Positions 28,164 through 37,661 of a DNA stretch of 64,000 bases are shown here, piece by piece (positions within the stretch are counted from its first letter, which is position 1; every line of letters begins with the position of its first letter). The translations under genes were made by a program, and so were the position numbers. The DNA comes from Chitinophaga sp. Cy-1792 (GTDB taxonomy: Bacteria > Bacteroidota > Bacteroidia > Chitinophagales > Chitinophagaceae). Location of the stretch: positions 3,286,001 through 3,350,000 of the forward strand of contig NZ_VWWO01000001.1 of assembly GCF_011752935.1 (NCBI RefSeq), written 5' to 3'. The notes below the pieces were generated by a model, which was given only the letters and a program-made list of their open reading frames with translations, made no database searches and was not told where the DNA came from.

Positions 28164-30602
28164 ATGCCTGTACTTATGATTGAAGTATTTATATTTTTAT
28201 TCCTGGTTCTGGTGCTGGTGATACTCTTTACATTTAAGGGTGATACTACCAGAAGTCTGGAGCAGCTTAATGTCCGGCTGGATGACCTGGAAGGGTTATT
28301 GAAACAGACATTGCAAACACCGAAAGATAAACCTGTTATTACGACAAGCGTTCCACCTGTCACACCACAGGTGCGACCTGTCGCTCCGGCGCCTCCAAAG
28401 CCGGTACAGGATAAGTTGATGCCACCACCGGTAAGAGAAATACCGCCATTACCGGTAAATATACCACCCGCTGCAGTACCATCGCAGAAAATTACTGTGC
28501 CGGAAGTGACTACTGCAATAGAACCTGAAAATTTACTGTCAGACATACCTTCGACACCGGGCTTCTGGGAGCGTAACCCTGATCTGGAGAAGTTTATCGG
28601 TGAGAATCTCTTTAATAAAATTGGTATTGCCATCCTGGTACTCGGTATTGGCTTCTTCTTAAAATATGCTATTGATAAAGACTGGATCAATGAAATCGGG
28701 AGGACCTTTATAGGATTTATTACCGCCGGCCTCTTACTGGGATTATCCTATCGGCTGAGGAAAACCTTTGCAGCCTTCAGTTCTGTGCTGGTAGGTGGTG
28801 GTGTTGCGGTATTATATTTCACGATCTCCATTGCTTTTCATCAGTACCATCTTTTCAGTCAGGGTATTGCATTCGGACTAACGATACTGGTGACAGCGTT
28901 TACCGTATTGCTGTCTGTGGCCTATGACAGGCAGGAACTGGCGGTGATAGCGGTACTGGGCGGCTTTGGTGCACCGTTTTTTGTTAGCACCGGCAACGGT
29001 AATATCATTGCTTTATTTACCTATATCCTGATTTTAAATATAGGCATGATCGTTACTGCCTGGTATAAAAAATGGAATGTCGTAAATGTTATCAGCTATG
29101 TGGCTACTGTGGTGTTATTTGGTGGATGGCTCAGCTGGCAGATGAACGGAGGCGATCCGGGCAAACCGCCGCATTACCTTGCAGGCCTGATTTTCGGTAC
29201 CTGCTTCTATGTGGTATTTTTTGTAATGAATATCATCAATAATGTCCGCAACCAACAGCGGTTTGCCTGGCTGAATATCACTATCCTGCTGAGTAATACG
29301 CTCTTTTACTATGCGGCCGGTATGGTGCTGCTGCACAATATGGGACAGGAGCAATTACAGGGCCTCTTTACGGCACTGGTGGCAGTGTTTAACTGCATAT
29401 TTGCGTATAGTCTTTACCGTAATCAACGTGTAGATAAGGTACTTATTTTCCTGCTGATCGGACTGGTACTTTCTTTTGCCAGTCTGACCGCACCTGTTCA
29501 GCTTCATGGTAACTATATTACACTCTTCTGGGCTGCCGAAACGGTGCTGCTGCTGTGGCTCTGGCAGAAATCAGGTATCGTACTGATAAAGTATGCCGGC
29601 GCTATCGTGCATATACTCATGCTGGGTAGCCTGGTGATGGACTGGGCGCAGTTGTATTATGCGCGTTCAGCTATCAGGATGCCTTTCCTGAATCATGCTT
29701 TCATCACTGGAATAGTGGTCCTGGTAGCGCATTTTATGCTCGTGCGGTTATCCAGGAAGGAAGATGAAACAAAGCCATTTATTGATAGTTTGTCTGTTCC
29801 TGTATTTCGTACGTTCCTTACTGTTATTACGGGAATACTTTGCTACCTGGTATTCTTTCACGAAATTTATTACCAGGTCAGTTTTTATTCCTGGAAACTG
29901 ACGCCGGTGGTTCTCGGGGCTTATAACTCACTGGCTTTAACATTACTGCTGCTATACCTACGTAATAAGAGAATCGTTTTTGTGAAGCTGGCTGCTATTT
30001 TGTGTGTCATAAATATCCTGTTATATCCGCTGTTTTATAACCCTGCTTCGATAGATGTCCGTTCTGCAGTGTTGGCAGGTCAAATGCCTACCATCACTTT
30101 CTTTGTGCATGATATCATGCTCATGTTATTTTGTATAATGCTGTTCCGGTTATGGAAAGCGCTGAAGCGGATAGATAGCTGGGCACTCAATACCGGGAAG
30201 TACTGGGCCTTTGCGGTGATCATTCTTTATCTTATCAGCGCGGGGCTGGATCATGTGGTGGTGTTTTTTAGTCATGCAGATGCAGGTAGTCAGGATGCGG
30301 TATTATATCGTACGCAACGTGTGGGATATGCCATCTTATGGGGTGTATATGCGTTTGTACTCATGTACCTGGGACTGAAGTGGAAATCACGTACTGTCAG
30401 GATTATTGCTATTGCGGTATTCGGAGTTACGCTGGCTAAGTTGTTCCTCTTTGATTTTACGGGCCTGGGAGAAGGAGGAAAGATCGCTGCATTTATCTCC
30501 CTGGGAGTAATATTGCTGATTATCTCCTTTATGTACCAACGTTTGAAAAAATTATTAATGGCAGATGAAATTGCCACCATTGATGAAACTACACATGAAT
30601 AG
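28164..30602 (+). CDS. DUF2339 polytopic membrane protein
   Basis: This 812-residue protein begins with one hydrophobic segment (about 5-20), a coiled segment and a long Pro-rich linker (about 50-125). The conserved entry ENLFNKIGIAILVLGIGFFLKYAIDKDWI opens a series of more than 20 membrane helices. This layout, with GRTFIGFITAGLLLGLSYRLR, is the DUF2339 family. Function is unknown in the family. An alternative start is the ATG at 28176. It overlaps the next gene by 8 bases, and DUF2339 genes are commonly followed by DUF3999 genes as here, so the two proteins probably work together. Confidence 0.88.
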   Translation: MPVLMIEVFIFLFLVLVLVILFTFKGDTTRSLEQLNVRLDDLEGLLKQTLQTPKDKPVITTSVPPVTPQVRPVAPAPPKPVQDKLMPPPVREIPPLPVNIPPAAVPSQKITVPEVTTAIEPENLLSDIPSTPGFWERNPDLEKFIGENLFNKIGIAILVLGIGFFLKYAIDKDWINEIGRTFIGFITAGLLLGLSYRLRKTFAAFSSVLVGGGVAVLYFTISIAFHQYHLFSQGIAFGLTILVTAFTVLLSVAYDRQELAVIAVLGGFGAPFFVSTGNGNIIALFTYILILNIGMIVTAWYKKWNVVNVISYVATVVLFGGWLSWQMNGGDPGKPPHYLAGLIFGTCFYVVFFVMNIINNVRNQQRFAWLNITILLSNTLFYYAAGMVLLHNMGQEQLQGLFTALVAVFNCIFAYSLYRNQRVDKVLIFLLIGLVLSFASLTAPVQLHGNYITLFWAAETVLLLWLWQKSGIVLIKYAGAIVHILMLGSLVMDWAQLYYARSAIRMPFLNHAFITGIVVLVAHFMLVRLSRKEDETKPFIDSLSVPVFRTFLTVITGILCYLVFFHEIYYQVSFYSWKLTPVVLGAYNSLALTLLLLYLRNKRIVFVKLAAILCVINILLYPLFYNPASIDVRSAVLAGQMPTITFFVHDIMLMLFCIMLFRLWKALKRIDSWALNTGKYWAFAVIILYLISAGLDHVVVFFSHADAGSQDAVLYRTQRVGYAILWGVYAFVLMYLGLKWKSRTVRIIAIAVFGVTLAKLFLFDFTGLGEGGKIAAFISLGVILLIISFMYQRLKKLLMADEIATIDETTHE

Positions 30603-31863
30603 ATACCTGCGCGTTATTATTTTCCTGCTGCTAGCAGCTACTGCACAGGCACAGGAGAAACCGCTGCATTATACCTGGGAGGCGCGTTTACCTAAAGTAG
30701 ACTCCAGCGGGTTTTATCATATTTCTCCTTCGCCGGCGTTGCTGGGGCAGCTGAATTATCCTGACCTGTCCAATTTCAGGATAGTGAATGATAGTACCAC
30801 GGTGCCTTACCTGGCAAAGCAGCAGCAGCTGGCCTATGACGCTACCAGTTTTATTCCGCTGGAAATTGTCAGCAGTACGCGCGAAGGCAGGCGTACCGTC
30901 CTTATTATTCATAACAAAGACAGTGTTCAGCTGGACCAGCTTATCTTCCTGTACAAAAATACCAATGTAGAGAAACAGATACGTATTGATGGCAGTGATG
31001 ATAAGGCGCACTGGTATGCGGTGCAGGGAACGTATATGATGGATCCGGGCGCAGGGCTGCCAACAAGCGATCCTACGGTGTCGGCTATAGGAAAAATGCT
31101 GCCTTTGCTCTCGTACCGCTGGTTGTCAGTAGTGATCGACGACTCGTTGTCATCGCCGCTGATGATAAAAAGTATTGGCTATTACAGGCAGCAGGTAGCA
31201 GCTCCGGCGGGTTTTGTGCGTTTGCCGGCTGTTCATTTCCTGCAAACTACCAATAGTAAGGTCAGGACTACACAGGTGGTAATACACCTGCCGGAATGCT
31301 CGCTGGTGGGCAAGCTGGCCATTGCTATTAAATCGCCGGCCCTCTATCACCGCAGGATGGCGTTGCAGGAGAAAATTGTGGGAGACAAAAAAGACGCGCC
31401 GGCTACCATGAGAACATTGGCATCTTTCTACCTGTCGTCCGATCAGCCAAACAGTATTATCCTGAAAGAGCCGGTAAAGACAAAAGAGTTGTACCTGCAA
31501 ATAGATAATGAAGATAATCCGCCGCTGGTAATAGACGAAATAGCGGTCTGGCAACCTGATGTCTGGCTGACGGTATACCTGGAAAAGGGCCGTCAATACT
31601 ACATTAAAGGTGCACCGGAAGGAATTCCGCCAGGCCAGTACGATCTGGATTATTTTAGTAAAGATATCCCCCGGCATCTGCCTGTCATCGTGGATGATCA
31701 CTTTAATACTTTGGCCGCACAGGTAGCTGTGCCGGTAGCAGAAAAATCCTTTTTCAACAGCGCCTGGTGGATATGGGCGGGGATCATCGTGATTGTTGTG
31801 CTGCTGTTTTTTGTGGCCAGGGGTGTACTGAAAGATATGAAGCAGCTAAGGCCGGAAAAATAG
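30595..31863 (+). CDS. DUF3999-like exported membrane-anchored protein
   Basis: From the ATG at 30595 (also possible: 30583) the product is 422 residues. It has a signal peptide (VIIFLLLAATAQAQ), a large beta-rich periplasmic part, a C-terminal transmembrane helix (about 390-415, WWIWAGIIVIVVLLFFVARG) and a short cytosolic tail. The start YTWEARLPKVDSSGFYHISPSPALL and the partner gene fit the DUF3999 family, which usually lies next to DUF2339. The start lies within the last codons of the DUF2339 gene, which suggests translational coupling. The function is unknown. Confidence 0.78.
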   Translation: MNRYLRVIIFLLLAATAQAQEKPLHYTWEARLPKVDSSGFYHISPSPALLGQLNYPDLSNFRIVNDSTTVPYLAKQQQLAYDATSFIPLEIVSSTREGRRTVLIIHNKDSVQLDQLIFLYKNTNVEKQIRIDGSDDKAHWYAVQGTYMMDPGAGLPTSDPTVSAIGKMLPLLSYRWLSVVIDDSLSSPLMIKSIGYYRQQVAAPAGFVRLPAVHFLQTTNSKVRTTQVVIHLPECSLVGKLAIAIKSPALYHRRMALQEKIVGDKKDAPATMRTLASFYLSSDQPNSIILKEPVKTKELYLQIDNEDNPPLVIDEIAVWQPDVWLTVYLEKGRQYYIKGAPEGIPPGQYDLDYFSKDIPRHLPVIVDDHFNTLAAQVAVPVAEKSFFNSAWWIWAGIIVIVVLLFFVARGVLKDMKQLRPEK

Positions 31864-32206
31864 TTTTGGTATACCCGTTTCAGTTATATTTTTTATATGT
31901 AAAAATAATAATTATTTTAAGATGTATGTCTGTGGATAGTTTGGAGCGGTATGTGAGATAATATAATTATCTAGATAAATTATAAAAAACGGGAAAAGAA
32001 TGGATGACTAACTTTTTCCAATGATCTACTGCATAAAAACTTTCTCCTTACTATTTTAAAGTAAGGGGAAAGTTTTTATTTTTACCCCTCGTTTATAACA
32101 TATTTTAAGAACCAGCCATATCTTAAAGACCATCCTGCACAGTAACTACACCAGGAGGTGGACTGATATAGGCTCGAACATTATCAGGTAAGAAAATACG
32201 GACTTC
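31864..32206. other. Intergenic region with terminator and promoter space
   Basis: The gap holds a 12-base palindrome TTATCTAGATAA (31967-31978), the terminator at 32035-32077, and about 130 bases upstream of the next gene that must hold its promoter. No coding frame was recognised. Confidence 0.5.
32035..32077. terminator. Long hairpin terminator
   Basis: Eighteen-base arms (aaaaactttctccttact against agtaaggggaaagttttt) pair fully with one G.T wobble and are followed by ATTTTT. It ends the DUF2339/DUF3999 unit. Confidence 0.8.
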
Positions 32207-33502
32207 ATGCGAATTTTATTAAAACCTATGTTCCTGCTGGTATTACCATTGGCCAGCTTCGCGCAAAAAACTGTTTTACCCGGACATCCGGACATCAACA
32301 CCAGCCGGTTGAAACCAGGGAAATCGCTGTACACCATCTATTATGTAAAAGATAATAACTGGGAAAAGAAAGGAACTTATACCAATGATTTAACAGTTAC
32401 AGGCAATGAACTGAAACTTGCAGTAGACTATATTGATGACAAGGATGTCTGGTATAGAAACCGTACATCTGTGGCCGATGCAAAAACGTTGAGCCCTGTC
32501 AGTTATAAGTCTGCCGGCCTTAAAAACTCGCTGGACCTCAAATTTGGCAATCCGGTTACTGGCAAATACCACGACGTAAAAACCAATAAAGACCAGCAGC
32601 TAACCATTAAGCCTGCGGGGAAATTTGTTGATTTCAACTTCATGGAATTACTTTTTACCTCGTTGCCGCTGGACGTAGGGTACAAGGCAGAAATAACGCA
32701 ATTTTACTATGATAAAAGTCCCGACAGCGTTTTGTCGAATTACATTATTAAAGATGTGAAAAGTTATGTACAGCGCTCCCCTAAAACCGGTAAGCATGAT
32801 AGCTGGCTGGTAAATGTGCTGGAAGTAGAGTCGAACGCGATATATACCTACGTCATCGATAAAAAAGATTACAGGATCTGGCAAAGGGAGATGCCTGTAG
32901 GTGGAGGCACGACGGAGATTTGTGTCAATGAAGAGCTGGACTATCAGCCGATAGAAGCGCGTTTCGATAAAGTGGCCAACCTCAAAAAACTGGAGAATGG
33001 CAACAGCGTGATTATGGGAACCGCCTTTGCCAGAGACCATAGCGGTAGTAACATACAGGTGATAAATATCAAAAAAGCGCAGTTTGCACCGCAGGGAACC
33101 GCCATTTACATACTGCCCAACTCCAACTACCTCGACGAGTGGAAGGCTGTCAATAAAAAGATCAGGAAAGGAAAGAAGCTGTCTGAAGTACCTATCGACC
33201 CTAACGTTGCAGGCTGTATTAAAAAAACGACCGTTTACGATGACAAAGGGCATTTCGAATTTACCAACCTGATGCCAGGGGAATACATCTTATGGACGTC
33301 TTTTGGTTACACGCACAGGTACTCCTATTCCTATTATGCAGGTACCAACTACTTAATGCACCCGAGTGGTGCAGTGCTGTCGTCCAGCAACGTGTATAAT
33401 ACCGGCAATGGTGCTACCGGCGCCACCGCAGAAATAGAGGAATACGTGACCATTAAGAATGATGGCGATAAGGTGAATATAAACCTGAAGGATACACGAT
33501 GA
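32207..33502 (+). CDS. Secreted protein with DUF3108-like and carboxypeptidase-regulatory-like parts
   Basis: The 431-residue product has a signal peptide ending near ASFAQ (about residue 20). The N-terminal half (about 25-250) has the pattern of DUF3108-type beta-barrel-like domains (LKPGKSLYTIYYVKDNNWEKKGTYTN, then VSYKSAGLKNSLDLKF). The last third has FEFTNLMPGEYILWTSFGYTHRY, typical of a carboxypeptidase regulatory/transthyretin-like domain that displays a loop-rich beta-sandwich. No catalytic residues are evident. It stands alone between two terminators. Periplasmic or outer-membrane location is expected. Confidence 0.65.
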   Translation: MRILLKPMFLLVLPLASFAQKTVLPGHPDINTSRLKPGKSLYTIYYVKDNNWEKKGTYTNDLTVTGNELKLAVDYIDDKDVWYRNRTSVADAKTLSPVSYKSAGLKNSLDLKFGNPVTGKYHDVKTNKDQQLTIKPAGKFVDFNFMELLFTSLPLDVGYKAEITQFYYDKSPDSVLSNYIIKDVKSYVQRSPKTGKHDSWLVNVLEVESNAIYTYVIDKKDYRIWQREMPVGGGTTEICVNEELDYQPIEARFDKVANLKKLENGNSVIMGTAFARDHSGSNIQVINIKKAQFAPQGTAIYILPNSNYLDEWKAVNKKIRKGKKLSEVPIDPNVAGCIKKTTVYDDKGHFEFTNLMPGEYILWTSFGYTHRYSYSYYAGTNYLMHPSGAVLSSSNVYNTGNGATGATAEIEEYVTIKNDGDKVNINLKDTR

Positions 33503-33528
33503 TGCAATAATATTTTAGAAAATGAAAT

Positions 33529-33558
33529 AAGCCTCCGACTGACAAACAGTGGAGGCTT
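33529..33558. terminator. Terminator between convergent genes
   Basis: Eight-base arms (aagcctcc/ggaggctt) with an inner ACTG/CAGT pair form the hairpin, followed by CTTCTTT on the plus strand. It lies between the secreted protein gene and the convergent LemA gene. Confidence 0.65.
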
Positions 33559-33622
33559 CTTCTTTGGGGCGAACCGGACGGGTTTTTGTGATAATGTCGG
33601 GGGTAATAATATATTTTGTCTT

Positions 33623-34192
33623 TTATAGCTGATGGTAGAACAGGACTCTTACGGTTGTTGTCCTGGTTTCTTCTTCGGTAACATCCAGCAGGGGTTTAGA
33701 TTTGTAACCTGTTAATAGTGCTATCAGATTACCCGGGAATGATTTTATATGATGATTGTATGCTATTACAGCGTTGTTATAGAACCTGCCGGAAGCCAGT
33801 ATATAATCATCCATATCTATGCACCTTTCCCGGAGGGACGGGAAATTATCCTGTTCTATGAGTTCCGGATAACTTTCCATGGCTGTTAAGGTATGTTTGA
33901 AGGCACAGGTAATCCTGCTGTTGATGATCAATGTTTCCGCCTCGCTGGTATTGTCTGAAAGGCCTTTGGTACGCATGGTCATCAGTTTATTCAGCACATC
34001 GTTTTCGTAAGTCATGTAAGATTTTACAGCATTGACGAGCTTTGGGATCATATCGTAACGTCTTTCTATTACGGCATTAATACATTCAGTTGCATGGTCC
34101 GCCGCTCTTTTTATACGTAGGAGCTTTTTGTAATAATCTGCGCTGAATATTGCCAGCAGACTGGCTATTAGCAATGCGGTTCCCATTTTCAA
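33623..34192 (-). CDS. LemA family protein
   Basis: The 189-residue protein has an N-terminal membrane anchor (about 4-18) and then a long helical bundle. The family core KRAADHATECINAVIERRYDMIPKLVNAVKSYMTYENDVL matches LemA proteins, whose core reads near RYDLIPNLV. LemA proteins are small membrane-anchored helical proteins of unclear function, often with TPM-domain partners. None is adjacent here. The gene faces away from the LytTR regulator gene across a 217-base gap. Confidence 0.85.
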   Translation of the reverse strand: MKMGTALLIASLLAIFSADYYKKLLRIKRAADHATECINAVIERRYDMIPKLVNAVKSYMTYENDVLNKLMTMRTKGLSDNTSEAETLIINSRITCAFKHTLTAMESYPELIEQDNFPSLRERCIDMDDYILASGRFYNNAVIAYNHHIKSFPGNLIALLTGYKSKPLLDVTEEETRTTTVRVLFYHQL

Positions 34193-34409
34193 TATTTATG
34201 GCCGCAAATGTGAAAAAAAATTGCATTTAAAAGTCGGCGAGTAGACAACCCTGCTGAAATAATCTATCAGGAGGGGGAATCAGTATATGAAAAGGGGGCT
34301 CTGTCTGGAATTTACCGCTATTGGTCGAAAATGACGCTTTACCAGATGGTAATGTTCATTAGGATTAACCAGATTTATATATTTGCAGATAATTAATGTA
34401 TTATCGGTG

Positions 34410-35159
34410 ATGAAATATAACTGTGTGATTATCGAGGACAATATTATTGAGCGGGATCTGTTGGAAATGTATCTCCTTAAAATAGGTCTGCTGGAGGTTA
34501 AAGGCATCTGCAAACATGCCGCGGAAGCCTTTAAGCTATTGTCTAATGAGAAAATTGATATAATTTTTTCAGATATCGACATGCCGGATATTTCAGGCAT
34601 AGACCTGCTGAAAGGGCTGAAAGATCCGCCTTTATTCATCTTCATCACTTCGCACCTGGAGCATGCGGCGGAGAGTTTTGAACTCGATGTTTTGGATTTC
34701 ATCGCCAAGCCGGTGAGTATGGACCGGTTGATAAAGGCGGTTAATAAGGCGGTGGAGCACCTGGACCTGCAGAAGAAGGCGCAGTTGGCAGAAATGGAGC
34801 AAAAGGCCGGCGATGACTTTTTCTTTATCAAAGACAGTAAAGGATATGTACGCCTCAATTATGAGGATATTATCTTTATAGAGAGTTTTGGCGATTTTTC
34901 GAAACTGCGTACCAGCGAAGGACTTACGTATACCGCGCTGATCAATCTCAAAAACCTGGTACTGCAGCTGCCCGGTTTCTTTGTAAGGGTTCACAAGCAG
35001 TACCTCATCAACTTTAATAAAATAGCCAGTGTAAACGGCTATGAGATAATACTGGAGGGAGGTGTAAATCTTCCGCTAAGTCCGTCCTACAGGGATGGAT
35101 TGCTACAAATGATCAGCAGCCGTACACTCAACAGGGTAGCAAGGAAGGAAGGGCTTTAG
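34410..35159 (+). CDS. LytTR-family response regulator
   Basis: From the ATG at 34410 the product is 249 residues. The frame opens further upstream to 34383, but the receiver domain starts at MKYNCVIIEDN. The receiver (about 2-115) has the phospho-acceptor Asp55 in SDIDMPDISG and Lys in IAKPVS. The LytTR DNA-binding domain (about 140-245) has YEDIIFIESFGDFSKLRT, FFVRVHKQYLINFNKI and LPLSPSYRDGL. It binds DNA as a phosphorylation-dependent regulator. Its last four bases overlap the end of a convergent histidine kinase gene, which is of the HisKA class and not of the LytS class that usually pairs with LytTR regulators. Confidence 0.93.
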   Translation: MKYNCVIIEDNIIERDLLEMYLLKIGLLEVKGICKHAAEAFKLLSNEKIDIIFSDIDMPDISGIDLLKGLKDPPLFIFITSHLEHAAESFELDVLDFIAKPVSMDRLIKAVNKAVEHLDLQKKAQLAEMEQKAGDDFFFIKDSKGYVRLNYEDIIFIESFGDFSKLRTSEGLTYTALINLKNLVLQLPGFFVRVHKQYLINFNKIASVNGYEIILEGGVNLPLSPSYRDGLLQMISSRTLNRVARKEGL

Positions 35160-37465
35160 TTATTGGCTGCTTCCTGTTTCGGATAACCAATCGGCGTGCC
35201 ACACAGCATGGCCAGCACGAATATGGTGCCCTGGCTGCCATTCGGGATAGCGGTTAATTGTGCATGCATCATGGTAGCAAAGGCTTTGCATAGGGTTAGT
35301 CCGAGCCCCATTCCTTTTTCACTATTGGTGCCGGCAGTGCTGCGACCTGGTTGGATACCTGTGTTGCTATTGAACATTTGCAACTGTTTTTCTTCCAGTC
35401 CCACGCCTGTATCAGCTATATATATCTTTATATGTTGGGCGCTCTGTTCAATGCTGACAGCGATTCGTCCTCCGTCCCTGGTAAATTTTATGGCATTGTT
35501 CAGGAGGTTCCTGACGATCAATGACAGCATATTCATATCTCCATAGGCCATGACGCCGGCTTCCTGCGTAAAGGAGAGATCGAGGTTTTTCAGGGCGGCA
35601 TCTCTGCCGGCAGAAGCTACCAGTTCCTGTACGATAGGGCCTGGCTGAAATATTTTCAGGTCGGGCCTGAACCCTTGCATCTGGCTATAGGCCCAGTTTA
35701 GCAGGTTTTCCATCATAGAGGAGGTATGACCTAAAGTCTGGCTCAGACTAAGGGTATATGCCTTTAGTTTTTCCTCGGGGAGGTTTCCATGTTCCAGTAG
35801 CCTGGTAAAGGATATCAGGGAATTCACAGGCGCCCGCATGTCGTGGCTGACAATTCCCAGGATCCGGTCTTTGACCTTCCCTAATTCTTCCAGTGCTGCT
35901 TTTTGAGATAGCACGAGGAGGTTCAGCTGTTTCGTTTTTTGCTGTGCACGATAAACCAGCAGCGCGGCGCCAGATAATGCCAGGGTCAATATACCGAGGA
36001 ATATGGCGAGGTTGCGGTTCAGCCGGGTCTTGTTTTCTTCTTTCAGAATTTTTTCATCGCTGGATTTTTTGTCCAGGCGGGCGTTTAGGCGTTGACGTTC
36101 GAGTTCACCTGCCTGCTGCAATTTTTCTTTTTCCAATGATGCCTGTCGCTGGAGGAAAGCCAGTTTTTCAATCCTGATTTCATTTTCTTTTAATTCCAGT
36201 TCCTGCTTTTGTTCCCGGGCTTCGAGGGTTCGCTTTTGCAGGGCGAGGTTCATCAACTGTTGTTTATTTTTATAATCATTCTCTTTAATAAGAAAATCCA
36301 GCTGCAGGCGTTTACGGGTAATTTCCTTTTCTTTTTCTGCATTGAAAACCTGGTCGCGGAAACTGATATAGGCTTTAAAATGTTCCAGCGCTTTTATGAA
36401 ATGCTGCTGTTTTTCTGCGAGGCTACTCAGTGCCAGGTTGGCATCCCGCTGCAATAGGGGGAAATTATGTTCAGTTCCTATCTTTAGGGCTTCCTGTAAC
36501 AGGGGAGAGGCCTCATTGTATTGCTGATGGGCGATATAGAAGTCGGCCAGCGACAGCAGGTCGGTGGCATAATCCTGTCTGTTGGTAATCAGTTTATCGT
36601 AGACAATGGCCTGTTGGAGGGCTTCCAGTGTTTCGGCGGGCATACCATTTCTATTAAATAACATGGAACGGGTCCGGTAAATATTCGACATCAATGGTGG
36701 ATCGCCTATGGGACTGGCTAGTTCCAGTGACCTACTCAGGTAGTCCCTTGCCTGCTGGTACTTTTTCTCCTTTGTTATGCCCAGTTCATTTTCATTGGCG
36801 AGGCAGTAATTGGCGCCCAGGTCTGCATAGCAAAGTGCCAGTCCGTACTCTTCTCCTTGTGAATGCCGGAAGATCCGGGCAGCCTGCTCCAGGTAGGAAA
36901 TGGCAGTTTTATATTGCTCGAGCTGTTTATAACAGGCGGCAATATTTTCATAGCATCCGGCTACGTCCAGGGTGTCGCCGAGTTCATGATATACAGCCAC
37001 GGCTTCGAGGTTGGCATTAAGTGCCTTGTTGTAATCGGGCCAGCTGGCGTACATGGCACCCATGTTATAATATATGTCGCCATATAGCTGTTTGTATCCT
37101 GTCTCCCTGGCTTTTCGGATGCCTTTATTGTAGATTTCTTCTGCCTTTATAAAGTTACCATGACTCTGATAAAAGAACCCCAGGTGATAATAAGTATCCC
37201 CGATGGCATTGTGCAATTTAAGTTGTTCTGCCAGCCTGATTGCTTTGTTGGCATAGGCTTCTGCCATGTCTTCCCTGCCAAGTTTGCCATAGAACCTGAG
37301 CAGTTGTTCATAACGCTCCACCCTGGCCCTATCATCGGTTGGGAACTGCCTGTCTGCAAGCAGCAGGCTGTCTATAGTCCGCTGATGGCGCTGTTGAGGG
37401 AATCCTTTCTGGGATATGAATAGCAGGATAATAAAATAGAATAGCCGTAGCTGTTGGTTGGACAT
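35156..37465 (-). CDS. TPR-containing sensor histidine kinase
   Basis: The frame opens to 37588, but the natural start is the ATG at 37465, which gives a signal-like N-terminus (LFYFIILLFISQKGFPQ) and 769 residues. Tetratricopeptide repeats cover about 35-360, then a coiled segment rich in Lys/Glu/Gln (about 370-475), one transmembrane helix (about 480-502) and the kinase. HisKA has His541 in GIVSHDMRAPVNS. The ATPase part has NLLNNAIKFTRDGG, IADTGVGLEE and EKGMGLGLTLCKAF. The TPR part should lie in the periplasm. It ends overlapping the LytTR regulator gene tail to tail. No response regulator is fused. Confidence 0.93.
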   Translation of the reverse strand: MSNQQLRLFYFIILLFISQKGFPQQRHQRTIDSLLLADRQFPTDDRARVERYEQLLRFYGKLGREDMAEAYANKAIRLAEQLKLHNAIGDTYYHLGFFYQSHGNFIKAEEIYNKGIRKARETGYKQLYGDIYYNMGAMYASWPDYNKALNANLEAVAVYHELGDTLDVAGCYENIAACYKQLEQYKTAISYLEQAARIFRHSQGEEYGLALCYADLGANYCLANENELGITKEKKYQQARDYLSRSLELASPIGDPPLMSNIYRTRSMLFNRNGMPAETLEALQQAIVYDKLITNRQDYATDLLSLADFYIAHQQYNEASPLLQEALKIGTEHNFPLLQRDANLALSSLAEKQQHFIKALEHFKAYISFRDQVFNAEKEKEITRKRLQLDFLIKENDYKNKQQLMNLALQKRTLEAREQKQELELKENEIRIEKLAFLQRQASLEKEKLQQAGELERQRLNARLDKKSSDEKILKEENKTRLNRNLAIFLGILTLALSGAALLVYRAQQKTKQLNLLVLSQKAALEELGKVKDRILGIVSHDMRAPVNSLISFTRLLEHGNLPEEKLKAYTLSLSQTLGHTSSMMENLLNWAYSQMQGFRPDLKIFQPGPIVQELVASAGRDAALKNLDLSFTQEAGVMAYGDMNMLSLIVRNLLNNAIKFTRDGGRIAVSIEQSAQHIKIYIADTGVGLEEKQLQMFNSNTGIQPGRSTAGTNSEKGMGLGLTLCKAFATMMHAQLTAIPNGSQGTIFVLAMLCGTPIGYPKQEAANN

Positions 37466-37593
37466 GACGCTTAAAAATGGCGCGTAAGATACAAAACAGC
37501 TGGAGAAGTTGGTATGATTTAATTGGGGGCAATCAATCCAAATGCAACATTTTGGAAAAATAATTATTAAAATGAACTTTGGAATCAATGAAT

Positions 37594-37629
37594 AAAAAAG
37601 CGAAAAGAAAATATTCTTTTCGCTTTTTT
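37594..37629. terminator. Perfect bidirectional terminator
   Basis: Sixteen-base perfect arms (aaaaaagcgaaaagaa and complement) enclose an AATA loop with A and T runs on both ends. It separates the propeller protein gene from the histidine kinase gene, both on the minus strand. Confidence 0.85.
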
Positions 37630-37661
37630 ATCTGAATGAAAATGTCAGATATCCTGAATAT

